Position numbers and translations under genes: made by a program | Shown: one piece after another, positions 24,641 to 34,058 of the stretch | Numbering within the stretch: the first letter of the stretch is position 1 | Layout of the letters: each line of letters begins with the position of its first letter | The notes under the pieces: generated by a model | Told to the model about the DNA's origin: nothing | The model's input: only the letters and a program-made list of their open reading frames with translations | Databases searched by the model: none | Source of the DNA: Streptomyces cylindrosporus | GTDB lineage: Bacteria; Actinomycetota; Actinomycetes; Streptomycetales; Streptomycetaceae | Reading direction: 5' to 3' | DNA: 64,000 nucleotides | NCBI RefSeq assembly: GCF_022698165.1 | Contig: NZ_JALDAY010000019.1 | Location: forward strand, 124,001 to 188,000

Positions 24641-25870
24641 ATGAACGACGCGGCCATCGACTACGCGGGGGTGTTCCAGGCGCTGCCCGGCATGGTGGCG
24701 CTGCTGACGCCCGACCTGATCTACGCGGACGCCAACGAGGAGTTCCTGCGCGTGGCGGGGCGCACCCGTGAGCAGGTGGTCGGCCGGTACCTCTTCGACG
24801 TCTTCCCGGACAACCCCAACGACGACGGCGCGTCCGGCATGCGCAACCTGGCCGCCTCGCTGGAGCGCGTGGTGGCCACCGGCGAGCGCGACGCCATGGC
24901 CCTTCAGCGGTACGACGTCGAGGATCCCGAGCGGCCCGGGCAGTGGACGGAGCGGTACTGGAGCCCGGTCAACGCCCCGGTGTTCGACGCCGAGGGCAAG
25001 GTCGTGCTGCTGGTGCACCGGGTCGAGGAGGTCACCGAGCTGATCCGGGCCCGCGGCGGGCCGACCGGCACCGGCTCCCGGGTCCTGGAGGCCGAGTTGT
25101 ACACGCGGGCCCGTGAACTCCAGGAGCTCAACGAACGGCTGCGCCAGGCGCACGCCCGGGAGCGCGAGGTCGCCCTCGCCCTCCAGGAGGCGATGCTCCC
25201 GGCCCGCAGGCAGGTCCGCCACCACCAGGCCGCGGTGCGCTACCGGCCCGCGGTCGGCGCGCTCAACGTCTGCGGCGACTGGTACGACCTCGTCGACCTG
25301 GTGGGCGGCAACCGCATCGGCGTGGCCGTGGGCGACGTGGTGGGGCACGGCCTGGAGGCGTCCTGCGTCATGGGCCAGCTGCGCAGCGCGCTGAGCGCCG
25401 CGTCCCGTGTCGCGGCGGGCCCGGCGGAGGCCCTCAACGTCCTCGGCCGGTACGCGGGCGTGGTCGACGGCGCCGAGTCGGCCACCGCCGTGACGACATT
25501 CGTCGACTTCGACGAGCACACCATCACATACAGCAGCGCGGGCCACCCGCCGCCGGCCCTCGTCCACACCGACGGGCGCGTCGAGTTCCTGGACCAGGCC
25601 ACCGACCCGCCCCTGGATGCCCGCCCCGACCCGATCCCCAGACCCCAGGCCCGCACGACGTACTCCGAGGGCGCCACGCTCGTCCTCTACACCGACGGCC
25701 TGGTCGAGCGCCGCGGCGAGGACATCGACACGGGCCTGACCCGCCTGGCCGCCTCCCTGGCCCGTCACCGCACCCTGTCCCCGGAGCCCCTCGCCGACGC
25801 GGTCCTCCTGGAGCTCCTCCCGCCGGGCGGCGCGACGGACGACACGGCGCTGGTCATCGTGCGGCTGTGA
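24641..25870 (+). CDS. PAS-domain SpoIIE-type (PP2C) phosphatase
   Basis: A 409-residue protein with an N-terminal PAS domain (about 8-130: LPGMVALLTPDLIYADANEEFLRV then GRTREQVVGRYLFDVFPDN), a coiled linker with EAELYTRARELQELNERL (about 145-175) and a PP2C domain (about 195-409). Metal-binding motifs CGDWYDLVDL near 210 and AVGDVVGHGLEAS are intact, and LYTDGLVERRGEDID is present. Unlike the preceding gene it lacks an ATPase domain. It probably dephosphorylates an anti-anti-sigma factor in response to a PAS-sensed signal. It sits 68 bp after its larger paralog. Confidence 0.89.
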   Translation: MNDAAIDYAGVFQALPGMVALLTPDLIYADANEEFLRVAGRTREQVVGRYLFDVFPDNPNDDGASGMRNLAASLERVVATGERDAMALQRYDVEDPERPGQWTERYWSPVNAPVFDAEGKVVLLVHRVEEVTELIRARGGPTGTGSRVLEAELYTRARELQELNERLRQAHAREREVALALQEAMLPARRQVRHHQAAVRYRPAVGALNVCGDWYDLVDLVGGNRIGVAVGDVVGHGLEASCVMGQLRSALSAASRVAAGPAEALNVLGRYAGVVDGAESATAVTTFVDFDEHTITYSSAGHPPPALVHTDGRVEFLDQATDPPLDARPDPIPRPQARTTYSEGATLVLYTDGLVERRGEDIDTGLTRLAASLARHRTLSPEPLADAVLLELLPPGGATDDTALVIVRL

Positions 25871-26133
25871 GCGATACCGCACCCGGCGCCGGGCGTTCAA
25901 GACGCGGAGGCCCGCCAGTCGGCATGCGGAATCCGCCATGATGGGCCGTCAAGTTGCCTTCTACCGACGGGTAACAGGAGGCTGGTCCCGCAGTTGCTCC
26001 CCAGGTGTACGACGCGGCGTCCGCCGTGTTCCGGCGGACTGCGGCTGCACCTACACTGGCAACCCCACGACACGCCGGTTGACCTGCTGGAACGCGGCGG
26101 CCCAGGCGATCCGCCGGAGTGAGGAGCGACCCC

Positions 26134-26865
26134 TTGTTCTACTACGTGCTCAAATACGTGTTGTTGGGCCCCCTGCTGAGACTGGTCTTCCGGCCCCGCA
26201 TCGAGGGCCTCGAACACGTGCCGGCCGAGGGTCCGGCCATCGTCGCCGGCAACCACCTCTCCTTCTCGGACCACTTCCTGATGCCGGCGATCCTCAAGCG
26301 CCGCATCACCTTCCTCGCGAAGAAGGAGTACTTCACCGGTCCCGGCATCAGGGGCCGGCTGACCGCGGCCTTCTTCCGCAGCGCGGGCCAGATCCCGGTC
26401 GACCGCACCGGCAAGGAGGCGGGCCAGGCGGCGATCCGCGAGGGCCTGGGCGTGCTGCGCAAGAACGAGCTGCTCGGGATCTACCCTGAGGGCACCCGCT
26501 CGCACGACGGCCGGCTGTACAAGGGCAAGGTCGGGGTCGCCGTGATGGCGCTGAAGGCCCAGGTCCCGGTCATTCCCTGCGCGATGATCGGCACCTTCGA
26601 GGCGCAGCCGCCCGGCAAGGTCATCCCGAACATCCACCCCGTCGTCATCCGCTTCGGCAAGCCGCTGGACTTCTCCCGCTACGCCGGCATGGAGAACGAG
26701 AAGGCGATCCTGCGGGCCGTCACCGACGAGATCATGTACGCCATCCTGACGCTGTCCGAGCAGGAGTACGTCGACGAGTACGCGGCCGTCGTCAAGGCGC
26801 AGCAGACGGAGGCGGCCGGGGCCGTGGAGAAGGAGCGCCGGTTCCCCCGGATGCCGCTGGGGTAG
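26134..26865 (+). CDS. 1-acyl-sn-glycerol-3-phosphate acyltransferase-like protein (PlsC family)
   Basis: A 243-residue membrane-associated acyltransferase making phosphatidic acid or a related acylated lipid. The catalytic HX4D motif is H41-LSFS-D46, and the glycerophosphate-binding motif is EGTRS at 119-123. The N-terminus (MFYYVLKYVLLGPLLRLVF) is a membrane-anchoring helix. TTG 26134 is preferred because GAGGAG at 26121-26126 is correctly spaced; the longer GTG 26119 start has no such site. The preceding 25871-26133 region (263 bp) shows no gene or strong signal. A bidirectional terminator separates it from the convergent tap gene. Confidence 0.9.
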   Translation: MFYYVLKYVLLGPLLRLVFRPRIEGLEHVPAEGPAIVAGNHLSFSDHFLMPAILKRRITFLAKKEYFTGPGIRGRLTAAFFRSAGQIPVDRTGKEAGQAAIREGLGVLRKNELLGIYPEGTRSHDGRLYKGKVGVAVMALKAQVPVIPCAMIGTFEAQPPGKVIPNIHPVVIRFGKPLDFSRYAGMENEKAILRAVTDEIMYAILTLSEQEYVDEYAAVVKAQQTEAAGAVEKERRFPRMPLG

Positions 26866-26881
26866 GGCGGGTCGGGCAGGG

Positions 26882-26916
26882 GTGAGGGGCGGCCGGAGAC
26901 TCCGGCCGCCCCTCAC
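26882..26916. terminator. bidirectional terminator between plsC-like gene and tap
   Basis: A perfect 16-bp stem, arms 26882-26897 and 26901-26916, with a 3-nt loop (GAC). It lies between two convergent genes, 17 bp from each stop, and can act in both directions. Confidence 0.88.
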
Positions 26917-26932
26917 TTCGTACGACCGCTGG

Positions 26933-28543
26933 TTACGGCTTGGGCGTGGCGTGCGGGGTGCAGGTCACGTCCGCGGCGTCCAGCTTGCCGCTCAGGAGGT
27001 AGTCGTCCACCTTCTGGTTGATGCACGGGTTGACCAGGCCGGTCACACCGTGCGAGCCCGCGTCCTTCTCGGTGATCAGACGGGAGCCCTTGAAGCGCTT
27101 GTGCAGTTCGACGGCGCCGTCGTACGGGGTGGCGGCGTCACGGGTGGACTGCACGATCATGACCTGCGGCAGGCCCTTGTGGGTCGCCACGTCCACCGGG
27201 GTCTGCTGCTTGACCGGCCAGGTCGCGCAGGGCAGGTTCAGCCAGGCGTTGGCCCAGGTCATGAACGGGTAGTCCTTGTTGAGCTCGGTGTTGTCCTTGT
27301 CCCACTTCTTCCAGCTGGTGGGCCACTTGGCGTCGGTGCACTCGACGGCCGTGTAGACGGCGTTGCCGTTCTCCGCGGTGATGTTGCCCGCGGTGTCCGA
27401 CAGGTCGGGGGCGGCGGCGTCGACCAGCGCCTGGGTGTCGCCGGCGAAGTACTTGCTGAAGACCGTCGCGACCGGCACCCACGAGGAGTCGTAGTACGGG
27501 GCGCTCTGGAAGAAGCCGATCAGCTCGGCCGGGCCGACGACCCCGCCGATGGGGTCCTTCTTGGCGGTGGCGCGCAGTTCGAGCCACTTGGCCTGGACGG
27601 CGGCGCGGGTGGTGCCGAGGTGGAAGGCGGCGTCGTTGGCGGCGACCCAGTCCTCCCAGTCCTTCCAGCGGCCCTCGAAGGCGACGTCCTGGTCCAGGTT
27701 GGCCTGGTACCAGATCTTCGACTTCGACGGGTTGACCACGCTGTCCACGATCATGCGGCGCAGATGGCCGGGGAACATCGTGCCGTAGACCGCGCCGATG
27801 TAGGTGCCGTAGGAGACGCCCAGGTAGTTGAGCTTCTTCTCGCCGAGCGCGGCGCGGATGACGTCCAGGTCGCGCACGGTGTTGGGCGTGGTCATCTGCT
27901 GGAGCATCGCCTTGCCGGTGCGCTCGGCGCAGCCCTGCGCGTACTCGTAGGCCAGCTTGCGCTGCGCGAGCTTGTCGGCCTCGCTGTCCGGCACCGGGTC
28001 CATCTTGGGCGCCTTCACGAACTCCTGCGGGTCCTGGCAGGAGATCGGCGCGGAGTGGCCGACGCCGCGCGGGTCGAAGCCCACGAAGTCGTAGGCCTTG
28101 GCCACGTTGGCCCAGATCGGGTTCTTGTTGGTGACCCGGGTTGGGAAGCGCATGCCGGAGCCGCCGGGGCCGCCCGGGTTGTAGACGAGGGCGCCCTGGC
28201 GCTCCGCCGCGGTCCCGGTGTTGCCGATGCGGTCGACGGCGAGCTTGATCTGCTTGCCGTACGGCTTGGCGTAGTCGAGCGGGACGCTGACCCAGCCGCA
28301 CTGGATGGGCTTGGCGAAGCCCCAGTCGGCGGGGCAGTCCTGCCAGTCGATGCCGGCCTTCGCGGCGCGCGCGGCGGCGATGGCGGCGCCGCGGGCCTCG
28401 CGGTCCTGGCCGTGCCGGGCGCCGGACGCGGCGCTCGCGTTGGCCGAGGGCGCCGCGACGGCGCCGGCTATCAGCGTGGCGGTGACGAGCGCTCCGGCCG
28501 AGCCGAGCACCGTCGTCCGCCTGTTCTGTCTCGTTCCCCTCAA
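26933..28543 (-). CDS. tap: secreted tripeptidyl aminopeptidase (S33 serine peptidase)
   Basis: A 536-residue extracellular alpha/beta-hydrolase that removes tripeptides from protein N-termini. TTG 28543 is the chosen start, preceded by GGGGGAGG. A signal peptide follows: basic RGTRQNRRT then a hydrophobic run to about residue 35 (ASA). The nucleophile is Ser244 in GVSYGTYIG; the oxyanion region is YNPGGPGGSGM. The catalytic His is probably in DAGSHGVTGLVNPC near the C-terminus. Paired cysteines (NLPCATWP, INPC/CINQ) fit an exported protein. The family matches Tap of S. lividans and S. coelicolor. Confidence 0.92.
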   Translation of the reverse strand: MRGTRQNRRTTVLGSAGALVTATLIAGAVAAPSANASAASGARHGQDREARGAAIAAARAAKAGIDWQDCPADWGFAKPIQCGWVSVPLDYAKPYGKQIKLAVDRIGNTGTAAERQGALVYNPGGPGGSGMRFPTRVTNKNPIWANVAKAYDFVGFDPRGVGHSAPISCQDPQEFVKAPKMDPVPDSEADKLAQRKLAYEYAQGCAERTGKAMLQQMTTPNTVRDLDVIRAALGEKKLNYLGVSYGTYIGAVYGTMFPGHLRRMIVDSVVNPSKSKIWYQANLDQDVAFEGRWKDWEDWVAANDAAFHLGTTRAAVQAKWLELRATAKKDPIGGVVGPAELIGFFQSAPYYDSSWVPVATVFSKYFAGDTQALVDAAAPDLSDTAGNITAENGNAVYTAVECTDAKWPTSWKKWDKDNTELNKDYPFMTWANAWLNLPCATWPVKQQTPVDVATHKGLPQVMIVQSTRDAATPYDGAVELHKRFKGSRLITEKDAGSHGVTGLVNPCINQKVDDYLLSGKLDAADVTCTPHATPKP

Positions 28544-28674
28544 GTGGGGCCTCCCCCTTCGTCTTTTCCAATGGACAGGGGGATCCTCGCGGCTGTGAGC
28601 AGTCTGAGAACAGGGGTTGTTGACCTTCTTTGCCAATCCGATAAACGGAAAACCGTGTCCCGCTCAGCGGATAC

Positions 28675-29429
28675 TCACCCGAGCGCGGCGAGCGCCTCGT
28701 CCAGCAGGCGCCGCAGCCGCAGCGCGTCGGCGGCCACGGCACTCACCAGCACGGCGGGCCCGGCCAGCGGCATGAGGGCGGCTTCCTCCCCCAGCATCCG
28801 GGCCGCCACCGGCTCGGCCGCGAACTCCGGTCGTACGACGACGAGTTGACCGACGGCCCGGCGCCCGCCCAGCACGGCGGAACCGTCCCACCCACCCGGT
28901 GCCCCGGGTCCGCAGGCCAGCTCCTGGTCCAGCACCGCGCGTCCCTCGACGCGCACGGTAAGACGGCTGGTCAGCCGTCCGGGTTCCTCTCCCGCCCGGC
29001 CGAGCACCTGCTCCTCGCGCAGCACCAGCCGCGCCCGGGCGCCGAGTTCGACGCGTGTGGTGACGTACAGGTCGCTGCCCCGGGCGGAGATCAACTGCTC
29101 GGGCAGCCAGGCGAGTTCCCCTCCGTCGGCGACGTCGAGCCGTATGTCGTAGTGCGCCTCGCCCTTCGTCTGACCGGGCAGCGCGATGGTGGCGGCGGCC
29201 GAACCGACGCTCAGCCTGGCCCCTTCCGCCACCTTCGCCTCGACCGCGAACCGGTCCCCGCCGAGCGGTCCGCTCATCGCCCCGACGAGCATGACCCGTG
29301 CCTCGGCGCCGCTTGCCCGCGTCCGCCGCAGCGCGAGCGGCCCGTCGCCCTCCAGGACGGGCAGCGAGGTGCCGCCTCTCCCGTCGTCCCGGGCGAGGAT
29401 CCGGGCGGTGGCCCGCACCCCGGTCACGG

Positions 29430-29433
<4 letters not shown>
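28675..29433 (-). CDS. ureD: urease accessory protein UreD (UreH)
   Basis: A 252-residue chaperone that binds apo-urease with UreF and UreG for nickel insertion. The start GTG 29433 overlaps the ureG stop by 4 bp (GTGA). UreD landmarks include the N-terminal GVRATARILARDD, the central ARLSVGSAAATIALPGQ and YDIRLDVADGGELAWLPEQLI segment and VLREEQVLGRAGEEPG. The protein is shorter and more degenerate than enterobacterial UreD, as is usual in actinomycetes. It is the last gene of the operon ureABCFGD. Confidence 0.9.
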
Positions 29434-30107
<674 letters not shown>

Positions 30108-30127
30108 GGGTACGGCTCCAAAAGGCT

Positions 30128-30155
30128 GGCTCGGAATGACTGGCTCGGAATGACG
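30128..30155. repeat. perfect 14-bp tandem duplication between ureF and ureG
   Basis: TGGCTCGGAATGAC is repeated twice head to tail, at 30128-30141 and 30142-30155, with a partial third copy (GGGCTC) at the ureF stop side. It makes up most of the ureF-ureG spacer. It looks like a recent duplication; the number of copies may vary between strains. Confidence 0.85.
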
Positions 30156-30158
30156 GGC

Positions 30159-30833
30159 TCAGGACGCGAAGAGGCGTACCGCCCAGGCGGCGTGCGCCTC
30201 CGCGCCGATCTCCAACAGGGGGCCGGAGGCGGCCGGGAGGGCGTCGACCCCGTCGTCGACGGCCCGGCGCGCGGCCTCCACGGCCCGGTCCACGACACGG
30301 TCCAGCTCCGGCGCGAGCCGCGCCAGCGCCCCCGTCGCGTCGAAGGGGTCGAGGCTCAGCAACCGCACCGTCGCGCTCGCCGGTCCGCTCACACTCTCGT
30401 AGGCCGCGCAGTAGGCCGCGTCCACGGCCTCCAGGCCTGCGGCGCGGGCCGCCAGGCCCAGCACCACGGGCTGGTGCGCCCCCTTGGGGAACTCCCGTGC
30501 CACGGCGTCGAGTTCATCGCCCGGCCAGGTCGCCCGGGCGGCCCGCAGCAGCTGGCGGCCCAGTTTCCGCGCGGCGGCCCGCAGCGCGGGCGAGGGTGTC
30601 CGCGCATCGGCCGCCGCGTCCAACTCCCGGACGTCCAGGCCGAGTACGGCGGCCGCGGCGAGGGAGGCGGAGACCAGCCCCGCCGTGTGCAGCCGCCCGC
30701 GGCAGAAGTCCTCCAGGCTCGCGCCCCCGGTGATCCGCCCCGCCTTGACGGCCGCCTCGGCCCCGCCGGAGTGCGCGTGCCCTCCGGCGGGGAAGCGGCC
30801 GTCGGCCAGTACGAGAAGTGCGGCTCTCGACAT
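30159..30833 (-). CDS. ureF: urease accessory protein UreF
   Basis: A 224-residue all-helical chaperone that binds UreD and gates UreG. The opening ALLVLADGRFPAGGHAHSGGAEAAV is the diagnostic UreF pattern, followed by LEDFCRGRL and a long helical body ending in AEAHAAWAVRLFAS. ATG 30833 was used; GTG 30836 directly before it is possible. It lies 28 bp after ureC. Confidence 0.92.
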   Translation of the reverse strand: MSRAALLVLADGRFPAGGHAHSGGAEAAVKAGRITGGASLEDFCRGRLHTAGLVSASLAAAAVLGLDVRELDAAADARTPSPALRAAARKLGRQLLRAARATWPGDELDAVAREFPKGAHQPVVLGLAARAAGLEAVDAAYCAAYESVSGPASATVRLLSLDPFDATGALARLAPELDRVVDRAVEAARRAVDDGVDALPAASGPLLEIGAEAHAAWAVRLFAS

Positions 30834-30864
30834 CACGGCACCACCGGAAACATCTCGGCCCTCA

Positions 30865-32586
30865 TCAGAAGAGGAAGTACCGCTGGGCCATGGGCAGTTC
30901 GGCGGCCGGAGTCGCCTCGACCAGCTCGCCGTCGATGTGCACGGCGAAGCTGTCGGGGTCGACCCGCACCTGCGGCCGCGCGTCGTTCTCGCGCATGTCG
31001 GCCTTGGTGACCCCGCGCGTCGACTCGATGGCCACGAACCGCTTGCCGAGCTGGAGCCGCTCCGGCAGTCCGTCCTCGATGGCCAGCGGCGCGACGAAGT
31101 TGAAGGAGTTCGCGGCGGGTGCCCGCCCGATCGCGCCGTACATCGGCCGCGGCAGGATCGGCTGCGGTGTCGGGATCGACGCGTTGGCGTCGCCCATCTG
31201 CGCGTAGGCGATCTGGCCGCCCTTGAGGACGAGTTGCGGCTTGACGCCGAAGAACGCCGGCTCCCACAGCACGAGGTCGGCGAGCTTTCCGCGCTCCACG
31301 GAACCGATCTCGCGGGCCAGTCCCTGGGCGAGCGCCGGGTTGATCGTGTACTTGGCGACGTAACGCCGTACCCGGTGGTTGTCCGCCCGTCCGTCGCCGG
31401 GCAGGGCTCCCCGCCTGCCCTTCATGACGTGGGCGGTCTGCCAGGTGCGCAGGATCACCTCGCCGACGCGGCCCATGGCCTGGGCGTCGGAGGAGATGAT
31501 CGAGATGGCGCCCAGGTCGTGCAGGATGTCCTCGGCGCCGATGGTCGAGGGCCGGATGCGGGACTCGGCGAAGGCGAGGTCCTCGGGGACGGCCGGGTTG
31601 AGGTGGTGGCAGACCATCAGCATGTCGAGGTGTTCCTCGGCGGTGTTGACGGTGTACGGCCGCGTCGGGTTGGTCGAGCTGGGCAGGACGTGCGGCTCGG
31701 AGACCACGGTCATGATGTCCGGCGCGTGTCCGCCGCCCGCACCCTCGGTGTGGTACGCGTGGATTCCGCGCCCGGCGATCGCGGCGAGGGTGTCGCCGAC
31801 GAATCCGGCCTCGTTCAGGGTGTCGGTGTGGATGGCGACCTGGATGCCGGTCTGCTCGGCGACCGTCAGCGAGGCGTCGATGACGGCCGGGGTGGATCCC
31901 CAGTCCTCGTGCAGCTTCAGGCCGAGGGCGCCGCCGCGGATCTGGGAGAGCATCGCCTCGTGCGAGACGGTGTTGCCCTTGCCGAGGAAGCCGATGTTGA
32001 GCGGGTACTGCTCCATCGCCTCCAGCATGCGTGCCAGGTGCCAGGGGCCGGGCGTGACGGTGGTCGCCTTCGAGCCCTCGGCCGGGCCGGTCCCGCCGCC
32101 CACGAGTGTGGTGACGCCGGCGGACAGCGCCTCGTCGGCGATCTGCGGGCAGATGAAGTGGACGTGCGCGTCGATCGCGCCGGCCGTGAGGATCCGCCCG
32201 TTGCCCGCGATCACCTCGGTCTCCGGGCCGATCACCAGCTCCGGGTGCACCCCGTTCATGGTGTCGGGGTTGCCCGCCTTGCCGATGCCGGTGATCCGGC
32301 CGTCGCGGATGCCGACGTCGGCCTTGACGATTCCCCAGTGGTCGATGATCACCGCGCCCGTGATGACGGTGTCGGGGGTGCCGTCTGCGCGCGTAGCACG
32401 CGACTGCCCCATGGACTCGCGGATGACCTTGCCGCCGCCGAACACGGCCTCGTCGCCGGCGAGTCCGGGCCCGCCGGAACGATCCTCCTCGATCTCGACG
32501 AGCAGGTCGGTGTCGGCGAGCCGGATGCGGTCGCCGGTCGTGGGGCCGAACAGGTCGGCGTACGCTGCGCGCGAGATCTCAGGCAT
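30865..32586 (-). CDS. ureC: urease alpha subunit
   Basis: A 573-residue catalytic subunit hydrolysing urea to ammonia and carbamate. Nickel ligands and active residues can be placed: His141 and His143 in AIDAHVHFICPQ, carbamylated Lys224 in LGLKLHEDWG, His253 in AIHTDTLNEAG, His279 in YHTEGAGGGHAPD, and the mobile flap Cys326-His327 in MVCHHLNP. The length is standard. ATG 32586 overlaps ureB by 8 bp. No residue is missing, so an active enzyme is expected if nickel is supplied; nickel transport genes are not in this window. Confidence 0.97.
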   Translation of the reverse strand: MPEISRAAYADLFGPTTGDRIRLADTDLLVEIEEDRSGGPGLAGDEAVFGGGKVIRESMGQSRATRADGTPDTVITGAVIIDHWGIVKADVGIRDGRITGIGKAGNPDTMNGVHPELVIGPETEVIAGNGRILTAGAIDAHVHFICPQIADEALSAGVTTLVGGGTGPAEGSKATTVTPGPWHLARMLEAMEQYPLNIGFLGKGNTVSHEAMLSQIRGGALGLKLHEDWGSTPAVIDASLTVAEQTGIQVAIHTDTLNEAGFVGDTLAAIAGRGIHAYHTEGAGGGHAPDIMTVVSEPHVLPSSTNPTRPYTVNTAEEHLDMLMVCHHLNPAVPEDLAFAESRIRPSTIGAEDILHDLGAISIISSDAQAMGRVGEVILRTWQTAHVMKGRRGALPGDGRADNHRVRRYVAKYTINPALAQGLAREIGSVERGKLADLVLWEPAFFGVKPQLVLKGGQIAYAQMGDANASIPTPQPILPRPMYGAIGRAPAANSFNFVAPLAIEDGLPERLQLGKRFVAIESTRGVTKADMRENDARPQVRVDPDSFAVHIDGELVEATPAAELPMAQRYFLF

Positions 32587-32890
32587 CGAGGGCACCTCCG
32601 GTCTCCCCGCGCAGCCCGGGCACCACACGGGCGCCGGCGAGCGGGACGAGTTCGACGTCGACGGGGATGCCGGGCTCGAAGCGCACGGCCGTACCGGCGG
32701 CGATGTTGAGCCGCTTGCCGCGCGCCGCGGCGCGGTCGAAGTCCAGGCCGGGGTTGGCCTCGGCGAAGTGGTAGTGCGAGCCGACCTGGACGGGGCGGTC
32801 GGCGGCGTTGAGGACGGTCAGACTCGTCACGTCACGGCCCTGGTTGTAGGCAATCGGACCGTCGGCGAAGAGGAACTCTCCGGGGATCAT
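32579..32890 (-). CDS. ureB: urease beta subunit
   Basis: A 103-residue beta-sheet subunit with the diagnostic IPGEFLFADGPIAYNQGR start, VLNAADRPVQVGSHYHFAEANPGLDFDR centre and RLNIAAGTAVRFEPG segment. ATG 32890 lies 10 bp after ureA, and its end overlaps ureC by 8 bp, so the structural subunits are tightly coupled. Confidence 0.96.
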   Translation of the reverse strand: MIPGEFLFADGPIAYNQGRDVTSLTVLNAADRPVQVGSHYHFAEANPGLDFDRAAARGKRLNIAAGTAVRFEPGIPVDVELVPLAGARVVPGLRGETGGALDA

Positions 32891-32900
32891 CGGGCCCTCC

Positions 32901-33203
32901 TCAGACGATCGGGTCGTGGACGGTGACGAGCTTGGTGCCGTCCGGGAAGGTCGCCTCGACCTGTACGTCGTGGATCATCTCGGGGATGCCCTCCATGACG
33001 TCGTCGCGGGTGAGTAGCTTGCGCCCGGAGGCCATGAGCTCGGCGACGGTACGGCCGTCGCGCGCGCCCTCCAGGATGTGCGACGTGATGAGCGCGACCG
33101 CCTCGGGGTGGTTGAGCTTCAGCCCGCGGGCCCGGCGCTTCTCGGCCACGTCGGCCGCCACGTGGATGAGCAGCCTCTCTTGCTCGTGCGGGGTCAGTTG
33201 CAC
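32901..33203 (-). CDS. ureA: urease gamma subunit
   Basis: A 100-residue subunit with the expected start MQLTPHEQERLLIHVAADVA and the LNHPEAVALI, EGARDGRTVAELM and MIHDVQVEATFPDGTKLVTVHDPI segments. GTG 33203 is preceded by GTGAGGTGGG, a good ribosome site, and gives exactly the family length; a longer in-frame start at 33311 was rejected. It is the first gene of ureABCFGD. A GlnR-like site lies ~100 bp upstream, in the end of the preceding tetR gene. Confidence 0.95.
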   Translation of the reverse strand: MQLTPHEQERLLIHVAADVAEKRRARGLKLNHPEAVALITSHILEGARDGRTVAELMASGRKLLTRDDVMEGIPEMIHDVQVEATFPDGTKLVTVHDPIV

Positions 33204-33291
33204 GTCCCACCTCACAGTCCTCGCTCCGGACCGTGCGGGGTCCGGTTGCCGCGGCCGCCGGGCAAAGTGCCTGGTGGCGTGGATCGGCAGG

Positions 33292-33942
33292 CTAGTTGGA
33301 CCGAGTTTCAAGCAAGTTAACCGAGCTGTGATCCTGCACGCTCATCAACGCCCGTAGACCGTCGCGCAGCACGTCCGCCGGCATCGGCCCGAACAGGGCC
33401 TGCTGCGCGAGGAACCCCATGGCGGCGGACATCATGGTGCGGGCCACGTGCTCCGGGGACACGTCCGACCGCATCATCCCGGCGTCCTGATATGCCTCGA
33501 CGATGCGTGTCCACGCGTCCTGCACGGCGCCGTAGCCGTCGCGCAGCAGGGCCGCGAGTTCGTCGTTGCGGAGTGTCTCCGTCCACACCTGGACGACCAG
33601 CCGCGGGAACGCGGGCCGGCCGTCCACGGTCAGGGACTCCCTGCTCGCCAGGACGCGGCCCAGGACCGTCGTCACGAGAAGGTCGGGAGACGTGGGCGGG
33701 ACGCTGTGGGCCGCTTCCTCGAAGCCCTCGTGGACCTGGCCGAGCACTTCGCCGACGATCGCGGCGATCAGCTCGTCCTTGCCGCTGAAGTAGCGGTAGA
33801 CCGCCCCGGCCGACAGGTCGACCTCCTTCAGCACGTCCTGCATGGACGTGGCGTGGAAGCCGTTGCGGGCGAAGCAGCGGGCGGCACCGTCGAGGATCTG
33901 CCGGCGGCGGGCGTCGAGGTGTTCCTGGGATACGCGGGCCAT
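33292..33942 (-). CDS. TetR-family transcriptional regulator
   Basis: A 216-residue repressor starting at ATG 33942. The helix-turn-helix covers about residues 14-60 (QILDGAARCFARNGFHATSMQDVLKE, then AGAVYRYFSGKDELIAAI), and the rest is a TetR_C-type helical ligand domain. It is divergent from a membrane protein gene and the 116-bp gap holds a repeated near-palindrome, so it most likely represses that gene. Its last codons use rarer codons (AAC TTG CTT GAA ACT), apparently because they double as the GlnR-like site for ureA. Confidence 0.9.
   Translation of the reverse strand: MARVSQEHLDARRRQILDGAARCFARNGFHATSMQDVLKEVDLSAGAVYRYFSGKDELIAAIVGEVLGQVHEGFEEAAHSVPPTSPDLLVTTVLGRVLASRESLTVDGRPAFPRLVVQVWTETLRNDELAALLRDGYGAVQDAWTRIVEAYQDAGMMRSDVSPEHVARTMMSAAMGFLAQQALFGPMPADVLRDGLRALMSVQDHSSVNLLETRSN
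33305..33320 (-). promoter_or_regulatory. GlnR-like nitrogen-control box upstream of ureA
   Basis: On the minus strand the sequence reads TTAAC-TTGCTT-GAAAC, matching 9 of 10 defined positions of the GlnR consensus gTnAc-n6-GaAAc. It is 102-117 bp upstream of the ureA start and lies within the last codons of the tetR gene. ureA is a known GlnR target in S. coelicolor, so repression or tuning by nitrogen is expected. Confidence 0.6.
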
Positions 33943-33954
33943 GCCGCCCAAAGT

Positions 33955-34031
33955 AAAACGAACATTCCTTCTTGACAAGCGGCCAGGGCAGCGGGACGGT
34001 GGTGGCACGGCAAAAACGAACGATCCTTCTT
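33955..34031. promoter_or_regulatory. duplicated operator-like sites between tetR and membrane protein gene
   Basis: AAAACGAACATTCCTTCTT (33955-33973) and AAAACGAACGATCCTTCTT (34013-34031) agree at 17 of 19 bases, 58 bp apart. The second contains GAACGATCCTTC, which is a 10/12 palindrome. A consensus TTGACA at 33972-33977 overlaps the end of the first copy and could be the -35 of the membrane protein gene. Both sites are AT-rich against the background. They are the probable binding sites of the divergent TetR protein. Confidence 0.6.
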
Positions 34032-34058
34032 TTTAGTGCTCCGAGAGGAACCGTCCCC

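Noticed and set aside
25871..26133. Possible promoter or small gene upstream of the PlsC-like gene
   Set aside because: Reading both strands gave no credible start with a ribosome site and no strong hairpin; nothing to report beyond the gap.
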